From positions 5,645,001 to 5,709,000 of the forward strand of contig NZ_CP017174.1 in NCBI RefSeq assembly GCF_006402735.1: 64,000 nucleotides of DNA, in the 5' to 3' direction. The notes below the pieces were generated by a model. The model made no database searches. It was given only the letters and a program-made list of their open reading frames with translations, and was not told the DNA's origin. The stretch is from Myxococcus xanthus. GTDB taxonomy: Bacteria; Myxococcota; Myxococcia; Myxococcales; Myxococcaceae. Positions 59,293 through 64,000 of this stretch are shown here, piece after piece (positions within the stretch are counted from its first letter, which is position 1; the number at the start of each line of letters is the position of its first letter). A program made the position numbers and the translations under genes.

Positions 59293-61962
59293 CTACCCGG
59301 TGTTGCGCATTCCGGCGGCGATGCCGTTGAGCGTGAGCAACAGTGGACGATCCACCTCCGCCTGGCCCTCGCGCTTGCGCTTGAGCAGCTCCACCTGGAG
59401 GAAGGACATGGGGTCCACGTAGGGGTTGCGCAGGGAGATGCTGCGCTGGAGCTGCGGGTTGTTGTCGAGCAGCTTCGACTCGCCCGTCAGCCGCTTCACC
59501 TGCCTGCGCGTGCGCCGGTGCTCCTGCTGGATGCGCCGCCACAGCGAACGGGTGGCGGGAGGCGCCAGCGACGCGTAACGCCCGGCGATGGCCATGTCCG
59601 ACTTCGCCAGCACCATGGTGACGTTGTCGATGACGGCGCGGAAGAAGGGCCACTCCCGGTACATGCGCTTGAGCTGCGCCGCCCCACCCTCCTCCTTCGA
59701 GAAGGCCTCCAGCGCCGAGCCCACGCCGTACCAACCCGGGAGGATGGCCCGGTTTTGCGTCCAGGCGAACACCCACGGAATCGCACGCAGCGTGTCCAGC
59801 CCCCCCGCCCTGCGCTTGCTGGGGCGCGAGCCGATGGGCAGCGACGCAATCTCCTCCACCGGCGTCGCGGCGGTGAAGAACTCCAGGAACCGCGGGTCCT
59901 CCCACACCAGGGCGCGATACGCCTTGCGCCCCGACTCCGCCAGCGTGTCGAACACGGTGCGGAAGGTGCGCTCGGCCTCGGGCTCCGGTCGCGGCTGCGC
60001 ATCCAGCGTGTGCAGCAGCACGCCGCCCAGGATGAGCTCCAACGTGCGCCGCGCCAGCTCCGGGCGCGCATACTTGTGGTCCAGCGCCTCGCCCTGCTCC
60101 GTCGCCTTGTAGCCACCCGCCACCGCGCCAGGCGGCAGCGCGAGAATCGCCTCCTGCGCGGGACCACCGCCACGCGCCACGGACTCGCCGCGGCCGTGGA
60201 AGAGTCGCAGCGGGACGCCCGCCTCGCGAGACACCGCCGTGAGCGCCACCTGCGCGCGGTACAGCGCCGCGCTGGCCGCCAGGAGCCCCACCTCCTTGCC
60301 GGAGTCGCTGTAGCCCACCATCACCTCCTGGCCACCGCGCACGTCCAGGTGCTTGCGGTACTCCGCGTCCGCGAAGAGCGTGCGCAGCACGTCCGGGCCC
60401 GAGTCCAGCGCGCCCAGCTGCTCGAACAGCGGCACCACATTCACCGTGGCGCAGCCCCGCATCTCGTCCCACAGGCCCGCGTGCTTCAAGCAGCGGAAGG
60501 CCGCGAGTACGTCCTCGGCGGTGCTGGCCATGCTGAGGATGAGCGTGCGGCACGCGGGCTCACCCGACTCCGATTGGGCCTCCTTCAGCCGCGCCAGCAC
60601 TTCCAGGAGCCGCGCCCCGCCTTCCGTCGGCGCCGGGCCCCCGTTGAACGAGCCCGCCGCGCTCACCGCGTCCTCGGCCGGCGCGCGCACCTCCAGCTCC
60701 GCCAGCGACAGTCCCAGCGCGAGCACCCGCTCCCGGACCTGCCGCACGTCGCGAAGTCCCGCGTGCGTGCCCTTCGACGCCTCCAGCGCGCGGCCCAGCA
60801 CGTCCAGGTCCGCCAGCAAGGCCTCCGGCGTGCGGTAGGCGCCCTGCGGCATGGGGACGCTCGCCCCGGCGCGCTGCTGCGTCACGTAGTGGAGCGCACG
60901 CTGCAGCCGCTCCTCCATGAAGCGCAGCTTGTGCCGCAGCGGCTCGCCCGGGGTGCGGGGACCGTAGCGGCGCTCGGCGTCGGGCAATTCCTCCGCGTCC
61001 TTCGCCACCGAGTTCAGCAGCTCCTCGGACGGCTTCGCGTGACGCGCCGATTGGGACAGCCGACCGCCCAACCGCTCCAGGTCATACAGCAACCGCCGCA
61101 GTCCACGGGCCCGGTGCGCGCGCAGCGTGTCCGCGAACACGTCGGGCGTCACCAGCGGGTTGCCATCCATGTCCCCGCCCACCCATGAGTGGATGCGCAC
61201 GGGCGTGTCCACCGGCCCCAGCGGCTCGCCGTAGGCACGCTCGAAGGCCCAGTCCAGCAGCTCGGGCAGCAGGGCCAGCTCGTCGGCGAGCACCTCCTCC
61301 ACGTACCAGAGGACGTTCTTCACCTCGTCACCCACGGTGGGGCGCTCGCGGCGCAGCTCGTCCGTCTGCCACAGGAGGGTGATTTCCTCGCGCAGCAGCG
61401 CCAGGTTCACCGAGGACTCGCGCTGCGTCAGCTCGCAGCGGTCCCGCTCCTCCAGCAGGCCCGCCATGCGGTAGAGCTTCTCCAGCAGCGTGCGGCGAAC
61501 GGCCTGCGTGGGGTGCGCGGTGAGCGTCAGCGTCACGCGCATGGTGCGCATGGCCTCGCGCACGCGCTCCGCGGGGATGCCCGCTTCCTTGAGCACGAGC
61601 AGCGTTGCCTCCAGCGAGCCGCGCTGGGGCTTGGCGGACGCGGCCTCCGCGTGGGTGCGAGCGCGGCGGATGCGGTGGTGCTGCTCCGCCAGGTTCACCA
61701 ACTGGAAGTAGACGGAGAAGGCGCGCAGCACCGGCTCGGCCTGTTCCAGCGGCAGGCGTTGGAGCACCTCCGCCAGCTCGGCTGCCACCGCGCGCCGGCC
61801 GGCCACGGGGCCTCTGCGGCGCTGGATGGCGAGGCGGCGCACTTCTTCTTCCAGGTCGAAGAGCGCCTGCCCTTCCTGTTCGACGAGGACTTCTCCCAGG
61901 AGCCGGCCAAGCAGGCGGACATCCCGGCGCAGCGGCTGATCCACGGCACGCAGTCGGGCCAT
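59293..61962 (-). CDS. ppc: Phosphoenolpyruvate carboxylase
   Basis: 889 residues; carboxylates PEP with bicarbonate to oxaloacetate, refilling the TCA cycle. The catalytic His is residue 150 in LTAHPTQA. The second family signature VMVGYSDSGKEVG is near 543-555, and FHGRGESVARGGGP follows. The C-terminus ends GMRNTG, the conserved QNTG-type ending. Length is at the short end of the bacterial range. ATG 61962; 251 bases separate it from the divergent exported-protein gene. Confidence 0.95.
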   Translation of the reverse strand: MARLRAVDQPLRRDVRLLGRLLGEVLVEQEGQALFDLEEEVRRLAIQRRRGPVAGRRAVAAELAEVLQRLPLEQAEPVLRAFSVYFQLVNLAEQHHRIRRARTHAEAASAKPQRGSLEATLLVLKEAGIPAERVREAMRTMRVTLTLTAHPTQAVRRTLLEKLYRMAGLLEERDRCELTQRESSVNLALLREEITLLWQTDELRRERPTVGDEVKNVLWYVEEVLADELALLPELLDWAFERAYGEPLGPVDTPVRIHSWVGGDMDGNPLVTPDVFADTLRAHRARGLRRLLYDLERLGGRLSQSARHAKPSEELLNSVAKDAEELPDAERRYGPRTPGEPLRHKLRFMEERLQRALHYVTQQRAGASVPMPQGAYRTPEALLADLDVLGRALEASKGTHAGLRDVRQVRERVLALGLSLAELEVRAPAEDAVSAAGSFNGGPAPTEGGARLLEVLARLKEAQSESGEPACRTLILSMASTAEDVLAAFRCLKHAGLWDEMRGCATVNVVPLFEQLGALDSGPDVLRTLFADAEYRKHLDVRGGQEVMVGYSDSGKEVGLLAASAALYRAQVALTAVSREAGVPLRLFHGRGESVARGGGPAQEAILALPPGAVAGGYKATEQGEALDHKYARPELARRTLELILGGVLLHTLDAQPRPEPEAERTFRTVFDTLAESGRKAYRALVWEDPRFLEFFTAATPVEEIASLPIGSRPSKRRAGGLDTLRAIPWVFAWTQNRAILPGWYGVGSALEAFSKEEGGAAQLKRMYREWPFFRAVIDNVTMVLAKSDMAIAGRYASLAPPATRSLWRRIQQEHRRTRRQVKRLTGESKLLDNNPQLQRSISLRNPYVDPMSFLQVELLKRKREGQAEVDRPLLLTLNGIAAGMRNTG

Positions 61963-62213
61963 ATGGTGCGACGGTAGCCGCTGAGCGGCGGACTGGCCCG
62001 CATTTCCGCGCGAGAAAGTGACGTGCGCCCGCGAATCACGGCGAGGTGGCTGTCATTCCCGACAGACTCGGTCCCGAAACGCGCCAGCACGCGCCACCGC
62101 CCGAAAGCCACCCGACCCCGTGGCTCCAGAGCCACACACCCGCCCGGTCCAGGCCTTGCACAACAGGCCACCCGTGGGCCGCGAACGACACCGCGGCCGA
62201 GGAGCTTGTCGCC

Positions 62214-62708
62214 ATGTGGACGATGCGGGGGTGGAAGGTGACGTTGCTGTGTGGCTGGCTGGCCGCGCCGGTGGCCCAGGCCGAGACGGCGATGCTCGAC
62301 GGGGTGCCGCGGGAGGCGAGGGCCGCGCGGAGCGCGGAGCTGCTCCCCTCCGAGCCGATGTTCCCCGACGCGGGCCCAGGCGAGCTGGACGGCCCCGTCC
62401 TTCGCTACGCGGAGCCGGTGTCCTGCCCCGCCGCGCCCGAGGGCCGGGTGTGGGTGGCGGAGACGCAGGCGTGCGACGACGCCGGCTGCGAGTCGCTCAC
62501 GACGGTGTGGGCGGGCTCGTGGACCGTCGAGGACGCGGGGCTGGAGGTGCGCTGTGAGACGGACCGCGTGGTGCTGGCCGCGGGCGAATGGCGGATGGTG
62601 CTCACACGAGGCGCGGGCGGCGGGCTCGAGGTGAGTGAGCTGACGCCGCCGGAGCCCGAGTCGCTGTCGGCGGCGCGTCCCTCGGAGCCACCGGCCTCCG
62701 AGGGCTGA
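62214..62708 (+). CDS. Small exported hypothetical protein
   Basis: 164 residues from ATG 62214 with GGAG eight bases upstream. Signal peptide to about residue 23 (LAAPVAQAE). The mature part is acidic, with four Cys (SCPAAP, ACDDAGC, RCETD) that could form two disulfides. No family recognised. Convergent with the helicase gene, six bases between stops. Confidence 0.65.
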   Translation: MWTMRGWKVTLLCGWLAAPVAQAETAMLDGVPREARAARSAELLPSEPMFPDAGPGELDGPVLRYAEPVSCPAAPEGRVWVAETQACDDAGCESLTTVWAGSWTVEDAGLEVRCETDRVVLAAGEWRMVLTRGAGGGLEVSELTPPEPESLSAARPSEPPASEG

Positions 62709-62714
62709 GCCGGG

Positions 62715-64000
62715 CTACACGCCGATGCGGCGGAGCATCAGAATGGGGCCTTCATCCAGGCGCCTGTCCCGCAGGTCGATCTCGCAGTCGATCATCCAGT
62801 CGCCGTGCCCTTCCGGGTCGATGATGCGCTGCTGGGTCTCCCACAGCCGCGTGCCCGACTCCTTCAGGAAGGTGTTGGCGGGCTTGCGCGCCTGGGGCGT
62901 GAGCACCACGACCTTGTGCTCCTCGAAGTACGGCGCCATGGCCTGCTCCAGCTTGGGGGCCGTCCATTCGCCCAGCGCGTTGTCCAGCATGGCCAGCGCA
63001 TCCATGTAGCGCTTCTGGCCCAGCGCCTTGAGCAGCCGGTGCAGTTCTTCGCGCACGCGCGCGGCGAAGGCCTTCGGGTCGTCGGTGAGTTCCTTCGGCT
63101 TGAGCTCCACCACCGGCTTCGCCTCGACGGCGGCGTCCGGGTTGCGCATGCGCTCCCACTCATCCAGCAAGCTGGAGTCCACCTGTCGGAGCGTGGCGCG
63201 CAGGTGGTCGATGAAGTCCTCCACCTCCTCCGTGCGGAAGCGCTCTGGCACCGTCTGCACCAGCGTCTTGTACGTGTCGTTCACGTACCGCAGCAGCACG
63301 CCCTCGCTGCGCTGGAGGCCGTACTCACGGATGTAGTCCGGGAAGGACATGAACCGCTCAAACATGTCCCGGACAATGGACTTGGGCCGGATGTTCTCCT
63401 CGCCCACCCACGGGTGCTTCTGCGCGAACTTGTTGAAGGTGCCGTAGATGAAGTCGCGGTTGGGCTTGGGCCACTCGAGCTTCTCCAGCTCCGCCATGCG
63501 GTCGTCGTACTCCACGCCCTGCGCCTTCAGCTCGTTGATCTTCTCGCCCTTGAGCTGGTTCAGCTGCGCGTAGAGCACCACGTCCGGGTTCTCCAGGATG
63601 GCCTCCACCAGCGACACCACGTCGAGCGCGTACGTGTCCGTGGTCGGATCCAACAGCTCCAACGTGTCGAGCAGGTACAGCGACAGCGTGTGGTTGAGGC
63701 TGAAGTCGTGCTGCATCTCCCCCGCCACCTTCACCGTGGCGCCCGAGCCGCCCTGCCCCTTCTCCACCTCGATGATTTCCGCGTCGCGCAGCGTGCGGAA
63801 GTCGCGCGCGGCCTCCTTGAGATGCCGGCGCTTGAGGTAGTCCGAGTCGTGGCTGCGCTGCACCAGCTTCACCAGCCGCTTGTACCCGCCATTGCCTTCT
63901 GTCTGGTGGTCGCTCTGGAGCAGGTTGAGAATCATCCCGTGCGACACCGCGAAGCGGGACTCCAGCGGCTCCGGCATGCCGCTCTGGAGCCGCTCGAAGG
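62715..64000 (-). CDS. Ski2-like DEAD/DEAH helicase C-terminal region, DUF3516-like (cut by right edge)
   Basis: The last ~428 residues of a larger gene; the frame continues without a stop through the window edge. It begins ERLQSGMPEPLESRF, then AVSHGMILNLLQSD, the conserved stretch found just after the helicase core in Ski2/Mtr4-type RNA helicases. The remainder is helical and charged, as in DUF3516 (EWPKPNRDFIYGTFNKFAQ, RPKSIVRDMFERF), and ends DEGPILMLRRIGV. The internal Met at 63977 is not the true start. Probably an RNA helicase in RNA processing or decay; the motor motifs lie outside the window. Confidence 0.75.
   Translation of the reverse strand, partial: FERLQSGMPEPLESRFAVSHGMILNLLQSDHQTEGNGGYKRLVKLVQRSHDSDYLKRRHLKEAARDFRTLRDAEIIEVEKGQGGSGATVKVAGEMQHDFSLNHTLSLYLLDTLELLDPTTDTYALDVVSLVEAILENPDVVLYAQLNQLKGEKINELKAQGVEYDDRMAELEKLEWPKPNRDFIYGTFNKFAQKHPWVGEENIRPKSIVRDMFERFMSFPDYIREYGLQRSEGVLLRYVNDTYKTLVQTVPERFRTEEVEDFIDHLRATLRQVDSSLLDEWERMRNPDAAVEAKPVVELKPKELTDDPKAFAARVREELHRLLKALGQKRYMDALAMLDNALGEWTAPKLEQAMAPYFEEHKVVVLTPQARKPANTFLKESGTRLWETQQRIIDPEGHGDWMIDCEIDLRDRRLDEGPILMLRRIGV

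Overview
The window is high-GC DNA with long genes, tight operons and frequent 4-base ATGA overlaps. Several families in it are typical of Myxococcales: serine/threonine kinases, TPR proteins, Cys-rich lipoproteins, fatty-acid-primed NRPS/PKS genes and a cyclase-ATPase-TPR regulator. I infer a myxobacterium of the Myxococcus/Corallococcus type, which sequence reading alone cannot prove. Both edges cut genes: a PKS on the left and a Ski2-like helicase on the right.

Layout. (1) 1-11246 is a secondary-metabolite locus. It holds a PKS gene beginning ACP-KS, a divergent PhyH-type oxygenase, a large NRPS (FAAL-ACP-C-A-PCP) whose A domain carries a luciferase-like monooxygenase, and a divergent MFS exporter. 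(2) 11419-12636 is a lectin-GH19 chitinase lipoprotein. (3) 12637-18486 is a compact five-gene operon behind a 0.7-kb leader containing three related palindromic sites. Its genes are a sigma-like factor, a small regulator, an ImmA/IrrE-type metalloprotease, a protein I tentatively relate to NurA nucleases, and a HerA-like ATPase. It looks like an accessory DNA-processing or defence system and is my main candidate for an undescribed system. (4) 18569-30452 holds mostly independent genes: small lipoprotein, tiny membrane protein, EEP-family lipoprotein, YceI, B12-type radical SAM, a 1420-residue cyclase/ATPase/TPR regulator, a LOG-like protein, a Cys-rich protein and a TPR protein.

(5) 30543-39394 is a minus-strand run with two paralogous stand-alone LanB N-domain proteins flanking an unrecognised 518-residue protein, then three small proteins and a ThiO-like FAD oxidoreductase. 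This looks like an unusual peptide-modification (RiPP or PEARL-like) locus. (6) 39447-51474 is a minus-strand signalling/envelope set: PP2C/SpoIIE phosphatase, TPR protein, PhnD-like binding protein, TonB-dependent receptor, HATPase anti-sigma-like protein, and a kinase carrying STAS-like domains. The phosphatase, HATPase and STAS parts together make a partner-switching module. (7) 51733-64000 is mainly housekeeping: S2P-like protease, pyruvate-dehydrogenase-type E1 alpha/beta, a GNAT, PilZ, lipoproteins, an SGNH hydrolase, PEP carboxylase and the helicase.

I saw no rRNA, tRNA, CRISPR array, insertion sequence or replication origin. Functional calls come from motifs and remembered family features read by eye. 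No database search was run.
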